Assembly (NCBI GenBank): GCA_016719575.1
Contig: JADJYV010000013.1
Span: 930,001-994,000, forward strand
Source: Pseudobdellovibrionaceae bacterium
GTDB taxonomy: Bacteria; Bdellovibrionota; Bdellovibrionia; Bdellovibrionales; Bdellovibrionaceae
Length of the DNA: 64,000 nt
Direction of reading: 5' to 3'
Shown here: piece after piece, positions 28,308-37,441 of the stretch
Numbering within the stretch: position 1 is the stretch's first letter
Layout of the letters: every line of letters starts with the position of its first letter
Notes under the pieces: generated by a model
Database searches by the model: none
Told to the model about the DNA's origin: nothing
The model's input: the letters and a program-made list of their open reading frames with translations, nothing else
Program-made: the position numbers and the translations under genes

Positions 28308-28943
28308 ATGCTTAAAAGTCGGATAATCCATCTTACCGTCGCTTGCCTTGGCGTTACTCTTGGTCTCGCTGCCTGCCAAGGCTCTCGCAATAAAGCAAGA
28401 ACTCTGAGCTATGAATTTAAAGCCAATGGCTGCACTACAGGTCAAAAGACTTTTACTGATCTTGCCACCTACTGCAAAGGGCTTAAAGACGATAAGGCGA
28501 ACAATAATTGTGCTTCTGAAAAGCGGCTGGAGACTTTCAATATGAAGTGCTCATCATTCGCCCAAAATGAAAATACAGAATCCCAAAATGCAAATACTGA
28601 GGCGCCGACTAAATTAGAAAAAGAAGCCGCTCAGGACCAATCTAGAAGTTATGATTTCACAACCGACAACTGTACAACTGGTAAAAAAACTTTTCCTGAT
28701 CTTGCCACGTACTGCAACGGGCTTAAAGACGATACGGCGAACAACCACTGCGCTGCTCAGATGCGCATAGAGGCTTTCAAACAAAATTGCGTATTTGACA
28801 TGAAGAAATTTGCAGAAACAGAAGCAAAGGCTGATCCTAATGCTCCGGCTTCAGATTCGGCTCCGACTTCTGCTACTGACGCTAAGAAATCAGAAGAAGG
28901 AAGCAAGGAAGAAAAGCAAGAACCTATTGGCTTTGATTTTTGA
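28308..28943 (+). CDS. lipoprotein with two 80-residue Cys repeats
   Basis: The 211-residue protein has a lipobox (LGLAAC, Cys22) and AGAGGAG just before the ATG. The mature part has two copies of a unit with four spaced Cys (CTTG, YC, NC, KC or NC), containing DLATYCxGLKDDxANNxCA. A Glu/Ala-rich acidic tail follows. The units start 80 residues apart. Cys pairing would be expected after export. The spacing of the Cys residues suggests a small disulphide domain. No known family is recognised. Confidence 0.75.
   Translation: MLKSRIIHLTVACLGVTLGLAACQGSRNKARTLSYEFKANGCTTGQKTFTDLATYCKGLKDDKANNNCASEKRLETFNMKCSSFAQNENTESQNANTEAPTKLEKEAAQDQSRSYDFTTDNCTTGKKTFPDLATYCNGLKDDTANNHCAAQMRIEAFKQNCVFDMKKFAETEAKADPNAPASDSAPTSATDAKKSEEGSKEEKQEPIGFDF
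28411..28790 (+). repeat. direct repeat, exact 240-base period, inside lipoprotein gene
   Basis: Bases 28411-28550 and 28651-28790 are near-identical over much of their length. The stretch starting GATCTTGCCAC at 28458 recurs at 28698 with only scattered substitutions for about 50 bases. High identity at the DNA level points to recent duplication or gene conversion. Confidence 0.8.
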
Positions 28944-28989
28944 CCCAAGGGTCTGACATCACTTAGTGCGTAAGAGGAATAATTTTTTT

Positions 28990-30351
28990 ATGACGAAACG
29001 CCATCTCGGCCTTAAGGCCCTTGTGGGAATGACATTTGCCCTCGTGTTGAGCTGGGTTCCCCAAGTCAAGGCCGATATTATTTTCATTAATCTCAACGGC
29101 AGCGCAACTGAAATCCCTGCCATACAATCTGTTGCCGCCCAAATGGGCGAGCGTGTTTATATACTCCCTCAAAAAGGCCCCGGGGAGTATACCAGCCAGT
29201 ACGAAACGATTCAACTGACCACCGAGCTCGTCGAATTAGCCAAACAAGGTGTGCGCCCTCGAGCTCTCGTTGTTTCCGGTCATCACTCTAAAAACGAAGG
29301 CTTTTGGGGGACCAACGGAGAAGCGAGTTTGTATTACATCGGCAAGATTCTCCCTAAACAAGGAGAAGAGGGATATCAAGAAGCTCGTGAATTTTTTGCC
29401 TCGCTACAGAGCGTGTACTTGTGGGGTTGTTATACGGGACAACTCGGCCATGTCTATCGGTTACTCAATGGCGAAAACGCCGCTTTTCCTAACACAAAAT
29501 ATGTCGTCGGATTCGGCGAAAAGGGCCCTCTAAACACAGACCCCCTCAGTGGCCGCATGCTTAAAGACGTTTTATTAAAAGAGTCCCAACTTCGCAACGG
29601 AACCACCGAACAAACCTATACCTTGCTTAAAACCATTCCGTCTTATCAACAAAGGGACTTGCTAATTCACAAAGGCACCACTTTTGTTAGTAAGATCGGT
29701 GCCATGACCCAAGAGCAATTCATTCGATCGTGTGCCGATAGTTCTCGCAAAGAGGTTCTAAAGAATTCCATTCAACTTATTTGGGATTACTACTGGAATC
29801 GAATCGGCCCAATCCCCGAAAATACTTCTAAAAGCGAATTAAGAGAGGCCTACGAAAATCTGCAGCGCAATAGCTATTGCATTAAGATGGGCGCGGTCGA
29901 CCTTAGCAAGCACTTCGGAGAAGTTCCGTCTCCTTCAAATGTGATCCGTCTAATTTTTTATAAAAATATCATTCGAAATTTCTCACGATTATATGCAGAA
30001 CATTTAAGTTACACAGAAAAAGAGCTTGCTGCACACGGAATTTCTAATCTTGGCTTTTTAACTGAAATTGACCAAACAGACCGTGGCGAAGTGATGTCAA
30101 AGATCCAAGAGGCCCATCGCCAAATCGCAGATAAATACAAATCAAAAACAAACCCGGAGGCGCGAGCCAAGTTTCTCTATTTAAATGGAATCCTCGATGA
30201 TATCGAAGAAGTTGTCTATCCTAATGGCCAATACGTTCCTCTAAGGTGGATAGACCCTGTTTCAAATGAATTTACTGATTTTTCTTTCTTCTCCCAATTT
30301 GAAAAAGCATTGGAAACGGCAAAAAAAGAAGCCGGACTTGTCACCAAGTAA
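28990..30351 (+). CDS. exported protein with caspase-like His/Cys pair
   Basis: ATG at 28990 with AGAGG upstream gives 453 residues; GTG at 28966 would add eight. A signal peptide (ALVGMTFALVLSWVPQVKA) is followed by an alpha/beta region. There ARALVVSGHHSKNEGFWG and SVYLWGCYTGQ are spaced like the hydrophobic strand-His and strand-Cys blocks of clan CD cysteine peptidases (caspase/gingipain/C13 fold). This is an inference from pattern only. The C-terminal half (about residues 240-453) is helical and unassigned. It follows the Cys-repeat lipoprotein by 46 bases. Confidence 0.65.
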   Translation: MTKRHLGLKALVGMTFALVLSWVPQVKADIIFINLNGSATEIPAIQSVAAQMGERVYILPQKGPGEYTSQYETIQLTTELVELAKQGVRPRALVVSGHHSKNEGFWGTNGEASLYYIGKILPKQGEEGYQEAREFFASLQSVYLWGCYTGQLGHVYRLLNGENAAFPNTKYVVGFGEKGPLNTDPLSGRMLKDVLLKESQLRNGTTEQTYTLLKTIPSYQQRDLLIHKGTTFVSKIGAMTQEQFIRSCADSSRKEVLKNSIQLIWDYYWNRIGPIPENTSKSELREAYENLQRNSYCIKMGAVDLSKHFGEVPSPSNVIRLIFYKNIIRNFSRLYAEHLSYTEKELAAHGISNLGFLTEIDQTDRGEVMSKIQEAHRQIADKYKSKTNPEARAKFLYLNGILDDIEEVVYPNGQYVPLRWIDPVSNEFTDFSFFSQFEKALETAKKEAGLVTK

Positions 30352-30468
30352 CGGTTTTTGTCACTCCCTTGTAGAAAAATCTCGTTCATTTCTAATTTAC
30401 ATGATTGCCACAAAAATTGTCGATGGCACGCGAGTTGAATAATGCGTGAGGGACAATAGGAGAACGTT

Positions 30469-31008
30469 ATGAAGTCTTGGTTATTTTCAGCAATAGTCAT
30501 TCCATTTTTACTTGCGGCTTGTAGCAATGACAATGGCTTTGAGAAAGCGATTGCGACAGTGCCTCCTCCAACCAATTGCATGAATGGACAAGCCTACTGC
30601 AACTCTAATATGTATGGGCAGTACTACGGTTACGCTGCTTACCCTTACAGTCCCAATTACTCTGGAAATTTTTGCGATTGCCCGGTTGGTTACCGTCCTG
30701 TTTACAACGGCATGACTGGACTTGGCTGCGTGAGCGCCGCCGTGTTTCAGCCCTTCGCTTACGGTGCTGTTTATTGGGGCTGGGGTGCCAATAATAATCA
30801 ATGGGTCAATGTCCCCCAGGTGAGCAACACTCAAGGATATCCTAGCAACAACTCTTGCTACCAAAACGTAGCACAAAGTTGTTTTGTGGATCAGTACAAC
30901 ACCTGCAGCAACGGCGCGATCTGCCAGCCAACAAGCGGTGGTTCGAAAATTGGAGTTTGCGTCAATGCCGCGACCAACACCACAACTGGCGGCGTCGGTT
31001 ATCGTTAA
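30469..31008 (+). CDS. Cys/Tyr/Asn-rich lipoprotein
   Basis: The 179-residue protein has a strong lipobox (IPFLLAAC, Cys18) and an AGGAGA site before the ATG. The mature part has about 12 Cys, many Tyr, Asn and Gly, with blocks such as NGQAYCNSNMYGQYYGY and CSNGAICQP that resemble small disulphide-rich surface repeats. It is likely exposed on the cell envelope. A strong terminator follows, so the gene is probably a single transcription unit. No family is recognised. Confidence 0.72.
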   Translation: MKSWLFSAIVIPFLLAACSNDNGFEKAIATVPPPTNCMNGQAYCNSNMYGQYYGYAAYPYSPNYSGNFCDCPVGYRPVYNGMTGLGCVSAAVFQPFAYGAVYWGWGANNNQWVNVPQVSNTQGYPSNNSCYQNVAQSCFVDQYNTCSNGAICQPTSGGSKIGVCVNAATNTTTGGVGYR

Positions 31009-31031
31009 TTTCAATCTCAATTTACACAACG

Positions 31032-31073
31032 CACCAAGGCTAGTAAAACCGATTGCGCCTTGGTGTTTTTGTT
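31032..31073 (+). terminator. rho-independent terminator after lipoprotein gene
   Basis: A perfect 9-base stem (CACCAAGGC at 31032-31040 and GCCTTGGTG at 31057-31065) with a 16-base loop is followed by TTTTTGTTT. It rules out an upstream start for the M3 peptidase gene. Confidence 0.85.
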
Positions 31074-31107
31074 TCTGCTCATAGTCTTTTGTGCTACACA
31101 AAGGACT

Positions 31108-33147
31108 ATGACAAATCAAAATCCGCTCCTCGAAAAATTCGCCAATAAAGATCAATCCGTTCCCTTTGACAAAATCAATGTGGGACACTTTCTTCCGGCT
31201 CTGGAACAAGCCATTGAGATTGCCAAAAAAAATATCGAGGCGATCAAGAAAAATAAGTTAGAGCCCAGTTTTGAAAATACCATTGTCGCGCTTGAGACCT
31301 GCAGTGAGTTGGTTGAAAGAGTCACTGGAATTTACGGCAACCTAGAATCAGCCCATGCATCAGAAGAGCACCGCGCACTTGCCAAAGAGATCTACCCGAA
31401 ATACTCAGCCTTTAGTTCTGACGTCACTCTGGACAGCGAGCTCTTTCAAAAAGTTAAGTTAGTCCATGACAAGAGAAGCTCTTTGGATTTAAACAAAGAA
31501 CAGCTAAAACTTCTAGAAAAAACCTTCCTAGGATTTACCCGCAACGGAGCTTTGCTTGACGAGGCTGGCAAACAAAAACTGCGAGAGATCGACCAAGAGC
31601 TTTCTGTTTTAGCCCCTCAATTTTCTCAGAATGTATTAAAAGCCACCAATAGTTTTGAAATGCTTCTCACTCAGAAGTCAGACCTCGAGGGACTCCCCGA
31701 GGGAGCGATCGAGGCCGCGGCCCACATGGCCGAAACCAAAGGACACAAAGGACAATGGCTTTTTAACCTACAAATCCCTAGCTATCTGCCGTTTCTCACT
31801 TATGCAAAGTCTCGAACATTGCGAGAAAAAATTTGGCGTGCTTATGGCTCCAAGTCTTTCAATGATCAATTCGATAACCAAGAAATAATCAAAAAAACTG
31901 TTAACCTACGCCACCAACGCGCTCAGCTTTTAGGCTTTAAAACCCATGCAGACTTCGTGCTGGCAGAGCGAATGGCAAAAGATCCAAATACTGTCTATGA
32001 TTTTATGACCAAACTTCTTGAGCCATCAAAGGCCGCCGCCCTCAAGGACTTTGAAGAAGTTAGAGCCTTCGCTAAAGAAATCGATAAACTCACGGATATT
32101 CAACCCTGGGACTTTGCCTACTATTCCGAAAAGCTCAAAGAAAAAAAATATGCTTTCAACGAAGAAGACCTTCGCCCCTACTTCAAACTTGAAAATGTCG
32201 TCGAAGGAGTTTTCGAGCATGCCCGCCGTCTTTACGGTCTGACTTTCAAAGAAACAAAAGAGATCCCGACCTATCATCCCGAAGTGAAAGTCTACGAAGT
32301 CTTCGATGTTGTCACCAGCAAGTACGTTGGCCTTTTCTATACAGATTTCTTTCCGCGTGAAACAAAAAGAGGTGGCGCGTGGATGACTTCGTTCCGTGAC
32401 CAAGGCTTGCTTGGCGATAATATCCACCGACCTCACATCAGCATTGTATGCAACTTTACCAAGCCCACACCTACAAAACCCTCACTTTTAAGCTACGATG
32501 AGGTAAGGACTTTGTTTCATGAGTTTGGTCATGCCCTGCATGGCATGCTGTCTGATTGTACCTACCGATCGCTGAGCGGAACGAGTGTTTATTGGGACTT
32601 TGTTGAGCTTCCATCTCAAATCATGGAGAACTGGGCTGGAGAAAAAGAAGGCTTAGATATTTTCGCCCGGCACTACCAGACAAATGATCCGATCCCGGCT
32701 GAACTTGTAGAAAAAATCAAAAAATCAGAAAAGTTTCAGGCAGGATGGACTTCTTTAAGACAATTGCAGTTTGCAATGTTGGATATGGCTTGGCACTCTC
32801 AGGATCCGGTAAAAATTTCTGATGTCGATGCCTTCGAAGTCATTGCAACCGAAAACACCCGTGTCCTACCTAAGATTCCTGGAACGAATTCTTCTTGCTC
32901 ATTCAGTCATATTTTCGCAGGGGGATACTCCGCGGGATACTACAGCTACAAGTGGGCCGAAGTTCTCGATGCAGATGCTTTTGAGTACTTTAAGGAAGAA
33001 GGTCTCTTTAATCCCAAAGTGGCAAACAAGTTCAAGGAACATGTTCTGAGTCGTGGCGGAACAGAGCATCCTATGGACTTGTACAAAAAATTTCGTGGCC
33101 GAGAACCAGATCCAAAAGCCCTTCTAAGAAGAGACGGGCTGATTTAA
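31108..33147 (+). CDS. prlC: M3-family oligopeptidase (oligopeptidase A-like)
   Basis: This cytoplasmic zinc endopeptidase of 679 residues degrades short peptides and signal-peptide fragments. The zinc motif is FHEFGHALHGML, followed by the Glu-containing region (WDFVELPSQIMENW). The C-terminal SYKWAEVLDADAFEYF matches thimet/oligopeptidase A enzymes. The frame extends upstream to 31060 through a terminator, so ATG at 31108 with AAAGGA is the start. Its TAA overlaps the ATG of nadK by one base, implying coupled translation. It could instead be named dcp-like; oligopeptidase A fits better. Confidence 0.9.
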   Translation: MTNQNPLLEKFANKDQSVPFDKINVGHFLPALEQAIEIAKKNIEAIKKNKLEPSFENTIVALETCSELVERVTGIYGNLESAHASEEHRALAKEIYPKYSAFSSDVTLDSELFQKVKLVHDKRSSLDLNKEQLKLLEKTFLGFTRNGALLDEAGKQKLREIDQELSVLAPQFSQNVLKATNSFEMLLTQKSDLEGLPEGAIEAAAHMAETKGHKGQWLFNLQIPSYLPFLTYAKSRTLREKIWRAYGSKSFNDQFDNQEIIKKTVNLRHQRAQLLGFKTHADFVLAERMAKDPNTVYDFMTKLLEPSKAAALKDFEEVRAFAKEIDKLTDIQPWDFAYYSEKLKEKKYAFNEEDLRPYFKLENVVEGVFEHARRLYGLTFKETKEIPTYHPEVKVYEVFDVVTSKYVGLFYTDFFPRETKRGGAWMTSFRDQGLLGDNIHRPHISIVCNFTKPTPTKPSLLSYDEVRTLFHEFGHALHGMLSDCTYRSLSGTSVYWDFVELPSQIMENWAGEKEGLDIFARHYQTNDPIPAELVEKIKKSEKFQAGWTSLRQLQFAMLDMAWHSQDPVKISDVDAFEVIATENTRVLPKIPGTNSSCSFSHIFAGGYSAGYYSYKWAEVLDADAFEYFKEEGLFNPKVANKFKEHVLSRGGTEHPMDLYKKFRGREPDPKALLRRDGLI

Positions 33148-34031
33148 TGGCAAAACAAAAGCTTGTTTTAAAGGACAATAAGAATATCGCGCTAGTTTAT
33201 CGGCGGCAAACGACAGAGGCGGTGGCTGTAGCGAAAAAGGTGGCACTCTGGCTAAAAGACAGGGGCTACCAGGTATTCACCGCCCCAAAACAAACTTTGG
33301 TTGCCGGAACGAAATCCATTAAAACTGAAGCCGGTCTCGATAAGATGGGACTCGTCGTCGTGCTTGGTGGTGATGGAACCTATCTTCGTGCTGTAAGAAC
33401 TTTAAGTGGAAGACAGATTCCAATCGTCGGAATTAACATGGGTTCCCTCGGATTCTTAACTGGAAATCGACTTGAAAATGCTTTTAAAGTTATTGAAGAA
33501 ACTCTTCAAAATAAGATGGACCTTCGACCGCGCTCTATGATTCATGCCCTTATTCAGCGCAAAGGCAAAGTCCGAGCTGAATTCCACGCCCTTAATGATG
33601 TGGTGATTGAAAGAGGCTCCGCGAGTCATCTCATTAGTATTGCAATTTATAGCGAAAAATACCTCGTCAGTGAAATAAAGGCCGATGGCTTTATTATTGC
33701 TAGTCCTACAGGCTCAACAGCTTATAACCTTGCCGCGGGAGGACCCATTCTTCATCCGGAGGCAAAAGTCTTTGTGGTCACAGCGGTCGCTCCGCACAGT
33801 TTGACGAGTCGGCCCTTGATTTTTCCGGACAATTTGCCGATGTCGTTCAAGATGGATAGCCGCACACAATCGGCGCAGGTGATTGTCGATGGTCAAAAAG
33901 AAACGGAGATCACTCCAGAAGACGAGTTGATTATTATGCGTAGTCCTTACGATCACTGGGTTGTGCGTTCACCGAGTCACAATTACTTTCAGCTTTTACG
34001 CGAGAAACTGAAGTTCGGAGAACGCGCTTAG
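33147..34031 (+). CDS. nadK: NAD kinase
   Basis: The enzyme phosphorylates NAD to NADP with ATP or polyphosphate. LGGDGTYLRAVR is the GGDGT motif with the catalytic Asp. NDVVIERG and SPTGSTAYNLAAGGPI are the other conserved blocks. At 294 residues the length is normal. It is coupled to the upstream peptidase (TAATG) and lies 22 bases before recN; the nadK-recN adjacency is common in many bacteria. The identification is firm. Confidence 0.95.
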   Translation: MAKQKLVLKDNKNIALVYRRQTTEAVAVAKKVALWLKDRGYQVFTAPKQTLVAGTKSIKTEAGLDKMGLVVVLGGDGTYLRAVRTLSGRQIPIVGINMGSLGFLTGNRLENAFKVIEETLQNKMDLRPRSMIHALIQRKGKVRAEFHALNDVVIERGSASHLISIAIYSEKYLVSEIKADGFIIASPTGSTAYNLAAGGPILHPEAKVFVVTAVAPHSLTSRPLIFPDNLPMSFKMDSRTQSAQVIVDGQKETEITPEDELIIMRSPYDHWVVRSPSHNYFQLLREKLKFGERA

Positions 34032-34053
34032 AACTTTAAAATAGGAGACCGCC

Positions 34054-35745
34054 ATGCTTTTAGAACTAAAAGTTTCAAATTTTGCAATTATTGATAATCT
34101 CCATATTGAGTTCAAAGAAGGTCTTAATATTTTGAGTGGCGAAACGGGAGCTGGAAAATCTGTCTTGCTAAAAAGCCTCGGCCTCCTCATGGGAGAAAAA
34201 TCTTCATCCGATACTATCCGAACCGGCGCACAAATGGCCACAATTGAAGGCTCTTTTGACATCTCAAAACGTCCAGACATCGAACAAAATCTCACTGATC
34301 TTGGTATTCTGATTGAAGAGCACACTCTTATCGTCCGCCGCACTATCACGGGCGATAAGTCGAAGGTTTATTTGAATGGCAACTTAAGCACATTGCACAA
34401 TCTCCGCGATGTGGTTGCTCCCCTTATCGAAGTCGCAGGTCACTCCGCTCCCCTTATAGAAATGACGGGGCAGCATGAAAATCGACACTTGCTTTCAAAG
34501 AATTATCACTTGGACCTCCTAGATCAATATGCAGGAACATGGGACAAACGCCTACAGTATCAAAAAGGTTATCAACACCTTCAAGAAATGCGGAATGAAG
34601 TTCTTCAGCTTGAAAGCGCTTCTAAAGTCAAAAATCAACGTTTGGATTTTCTAACCTTTCAACGAAATGAGATTGCTGCTCTTGAACTCTCGCCCGGAGA
34701 GGACCTCGAGATCGAGGCCGAATTAAAAAAGCAAAAAAGCGCCTCAAAATTGTTTCAATTTGTCGACCAAGCCGAGGAAGCCCTCTATGGTGATGATGAT
34801 TCTGCAATCAGCCGAATTAATAGTATCCTGAAGCGTGGCCTAGAGATTGCCAACCTTGACTCAGAAATGGCCTCTAAAATAGAAACTTTAGAGCAAGCAA
34901 AAGCTTTGATAGACGATTGTGTTTACGATCTTCGCCAGTATATTTCTAAACTTGAAGCCGACCCACAGCGCTTAGAAAATCTTGAGAAGCGCCTCAGTGA
35001 CCTTCGCAAAGTGCAAAAAAAATATGGACCGACGGTCAATGATATTCTAACGGCCTTCGAGCAGATGGAGACCGAAATAAAATCTCTGCAAAACACCGAG
35101 GGGCGTATCGAAGCTTTAAAAAAGGAAGGACTTGCTCTCCACAAAGATCTTGAGAATCTGGCTCTGGATATCCATAAACGTCGCGAAAAGGGCGCCGTTC
35201 TTCTTGCAGATAGCGTCAACGCCGAACTTCAAGACTTGAACATGAAGGGTGTAACCTTTCAACTAAACATTGAAAAGCTTTCAGAGTTGAACATTACGGG
35301 GATGAGCGATGTTGAATTTATGAGTCAAACCTCACCTAAAGATCCGAAGCGCCCATTAGCAAAATTTGCCAGCGGCGGAGAGTTGTCACGCATTCTCTTG
35401 TCCTTAAAGCGTGTCGTCGGCTCTTCAAACCAGCCCCGCACTTATCTTTTTGATGAGGTAGATACAGGCGTTTCAGGGGAAACCGCAGAAAAAGTGGGAC
35501 GCAAACTCAAATCCATTGCCAAGGGCCAGCAAGTCATCTGCGTGACTCATCTACCGCAAGTCGCTGCTTTCGGAGACATTCATTTTTTCATTCATAAATC
35601 TCCGCAAAAAGACTCAGTCACGATGGAAGTGGACCTCTTGCAAAATAAGGATCGAGTCAGAGAAATTGCTCGCTTGATTTCAGGCGAAAAAATCTCAAAA
35701 ACAAGCTTAGACCACGCAGAGCAACTGCTAAAAGAAGCTCACTAA
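34054..35745 (+). CDS. recN: DNA repair protein RecN
   Basis: This SMC-like ATPase (563 residues) acts in double-strand-break repair. The N-terminal head has SGETGAGKSVLLKSL. A long coiled coil covers about residues 160-360. The C-terminal head has the ABC signature FASGGELSRILL and the Walker B segment YLFDEVDTGVSGETA. GGAG lies before the ATG. A Nudix gene converges 10 bases after the stop with no obvious terminator. Confidence 0.96.
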   Translation: MLLELKVSNFAIIDNLHIEFKEGLNILSGETGAGKSVLLKSLGLLMGEKSSSDTIRTGAQMATIEGSFDISKRPDIEQNLTDLGILIEEHTLIVRRTITGDKSKVYLNGNLSTLHNLRDVVAPLIEVAGHSAPLIEMTGQHENRHLLSKNYHLDLLDQYAGTWDKRLQYQKGYQHLQEMRNEVLQLESASKVKNQRLDFLTFQRNEIAALELSPGEDLEIEAELKKQKSASKLFQFVDQAEEALYGDDDSAISRINSILKRGLEIANLDSEMASKIETLEQAKALIDDCVYDLRQYISKLEADPQRLENLEKRLSDLRKVQKKYGPTVNDILTAFEQMETEIKSLQNTEGRIEALKKEGLALHKDLENLALDIHKRREKGAVLLADSVNAELQDLNMKGVTFQLNIEKLSELNITGMSDVEFMSQTSPKDPKRPLAKFASGGELSRILLSLKRVVGSSNQPRTYLFDEVDTGVSGETAEKVGRKLKSIAKGQQVICVTHLPQVAAFGDIHFFIHKSPQKDSVTMEVDLLQNKDRVREIARLISGEKISKTSLDHAEQLLKEAH

Positions 35746-35754
35746 TAAGTATTC

Positions 35755-36300
35755 TTACCAGCCCGAAAGCAAAATTTGTTGGTACCAAAATATACCAATC
35801 ATCGTTTTGACATCAGTTATTTTTCCATGCCTCATAAGATTCACCACCTCGGAAAGTGAAACCTCAAAAACATCGATGAATTCTTCCTCATCGAGTCGTT
35901 GCTCTGACAAACTCAAATGGTTGGCCACAAAGATTTCAATTACTTCATTAGAATAACCAATCACCGGGTGAATCGACGTTAGATGCTTCATGTCTTTCGC
36001 CGTATAGCCTGTCTCTTCAAGTAGCTCTCGCCTTGCCGTTTGAATAGCCTCCTCGCCAGAATCAATTTTTCCGGCTGGAAACTCAATAAACTCTTTGCCA
36101 AGCGGATAGCGAAATTGCCGAATCATCACCAAGTGACCTTCGTCGGTGATCGGAACAACCATAGCAGCTCCGGGATGGGGAATGTACTCTCGAAGACCTT
36201 TTTTACCATTTGGTAACTCAACCTCATCTCGCAAAACTTTTAAGAAGCTTCCTTGATAGACGAGATCAGATTTTATCTTTTTTTCGGTCAACTTTTTCAT
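35755..36300 (-). CDS. Nudix hydrolase, ADP-ribose pyrophosphatase-like
   Basis: This 181-residue protein hydrolyses a nucleoside diphosphate derivative, most likely ADP-ribose. The Nudix box is visible as GKIDSGEEAIQTARRELLEE followed by TGY. The upstream EFPAG and REYIPHPGAA segments are those of the ADP-ribose pyrophosphatase subgroup. The start is an ATG at 36300. It converges with recN and diverges from the barrel gene at 36398. Confidence 0.9.
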   Translation of the reverse strand: MKKLTEKKIKSDLVYQGSFLKVLRDEVELPNGKKGLREYIPHPGAAMVVPITDEGHLVMIRQFRYPLGKEFIEFPAGKIDSGEEAIQTARRELLEETGYTAKDMKHLTSIHPVIGYSNEVIEIFVANHLSLSEQRLDEEEFIDVFEVSLSEVVNLMRHGKITDVKTMIGIFWYQQILLSGW

Positions 36301-36397
36301 TCAGGTCCTTTGTCCAAAAGAAGTGCCAACGCTTGCCCTGAAAACACTCCTCTAAGATTCTATTATAGTAACGAAATACCTTCAGGAGGATTACCAA

Positions 36398-37120
36398 ATG
36401 TCTTTGCTAAAAAAATCTATGCTTTATGCTGTGGTTGGATTTGTCATATGGGCACTATCTGCCCAAACTGCTTTTGCAGCACGGGGAGGCGGCGGTGGTC
36501 ACTCCATGGAGTTTGGTCTGGCATTATTGAATTCTTCACAAGATGACATCAATACGATGATCAAAAATGCCCGCGCTAGTGATGCGGCAACAACTGGCGA
36601 TATGGGAGGCGGTTACGAATTTTTCGGGCAATACCAGTACCAATTTAGTGGAACAATGTTTGCGATGCTGTTTCGCCCCTCGTACATGATGCAAAGTGCG
36701 ACAGGAAGCGGAACCGGCGGCTCTTTCGACTACAAACTGACCGGCTTTACTTTTTTTCCAATGTTAAGAATGGTGCCTTTAGAAAACAATTTCATTAAAT
36801 TCTTTATGCAGATCGGCCTTGGTTATGGACGCTTGAGTGCCGACATTTCTCAAGGCGCAAACACATTGAAGTTTTCAGGTGGAAACTTCGGCGCTATCGG
36901 TGGTCTTGGTGCCGATTTCTGCTTCACTCCAAGTCATTGTTTGACGATCGAGGGAAATCTTCGTTACTTGCCTCTCGAAAGAAACCTTGTCGACTCTTCA
37001 AGTGGCACCTTCTCTGGAATGCAGACCGGCAGTGGCCAAGAGGCAGAGCTAAATGGGACAGACCTAAAAACAACTCTGTCTGGCATTCAGGGCGTTATTG
37101 CTTATACGTTGAATTTCTAA
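36398..37120 (+). CDS. small outer-membrane beta-barrel protein
   Basis: The 240-residue product has AGGAGG eight to nine bases before the ATG, a signal peptide (SMLYAVVGFVIWALSAQTAFA) and a glycine-rich start (ARGGGGGH). Antiparallel strands follow, ending GVIAYTLNF. The TAA comes directly after the final Phe and is immediately followed by the truncated insertion sequence. The overall shape is like OmpA/OmpW-type eight-stranded barrels. Function is unknown. Confidence 0.75.
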   Translation: MSLLKKSMLYAVVGFVIWALSAQTAFAARGGGGGHSMEFGLALLNSSQDDINTMIKNARASDAATTGDMGGGYEFFGQYQYQFSGTMFAMLFRPSYMMQSATGSGTGGSFDYKLTGFTFFPMLRMVPLENNFIKFFMQIGLGYGRLSADISQGANTLKFSGGNFGAIGGLGADFCFTPSHCLTIEGNLRYLPLERNLVDSSSGTFSGMQTGSGQEAELNGTDLKTTLSGIQGVIAYTLNF

Positions 37121-37417
37121 AACTGCCCCACCAAATTGTACTTAGAAGGCCCCACCAAGGGGCTTTTTTATTATTCAAATCAAAAGGTCCTTTAATCTTT
37201 TCTTGTTTTTTCACCTTGAGGGCCCTTCGCTGGACGGGAACACATACTTACCTATCCAAACCTACGGCAATCACTCCGCTTACGGAAGGCTGGCCACCGC
37301 AGCCCTCTCTCCTAAATTGTTATAAAAACAATAGATTTCTAAATGTCTCTGTAAATTCTCTTTCAACTTCGTCGTGCACCAGGATCTTCTGGTTAGTCTT
37401 CGAATATTCGCGCGCAA
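37121..37417. mobile_element. truncated end of the same insertion sequence
   Basis: These about 297 bases match the reverse complement of 20260-20560, the right end of the complete element including the last part of the transposase gene. The match carries roughly eight differences, including a 2-base deletion. Homology stops inside the transposase code at CGCGCGCAA (37417). The rest of the element is absent and lpxH ends 24 bases later. The outer end abuts the stop codon of the barrel gene. Confidence 0.88.
37146..37169 (+). terminator. intrinsic terminator carried by insertion-sequence end
   Basis: GCCCC (37149-37153), loop ACCAA and GGGGC (37159-37163) are followed by six T. The hairpin lies 26 bases past the barrel stop codon and would end its transcript. 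It comes from the mobile element, not from the host gene. Confidence 0.7.
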
Positions 37418-37441
37418 GGCAAGCCGTCGACTTACCAGTTC

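Noticed and set aside
31060..31107. Upstream extension of the M3 peptidase
   Set aside because: It would begin inside the terminator hairpin and add residues not seen in the family; ATG at 31108 fits.
30508..31209. 233-codon antisense frame opposite the Cys/Tyr-rich lipoprotein
   Set aside because: It is a shadow caused by the biased composition of the real gene and crosses its terminator.
32026..32436. 136-codon antisense frame in the peptidase gene
   Set aside because: No ribosome binding site and no motif; a shadow of the coding strand.
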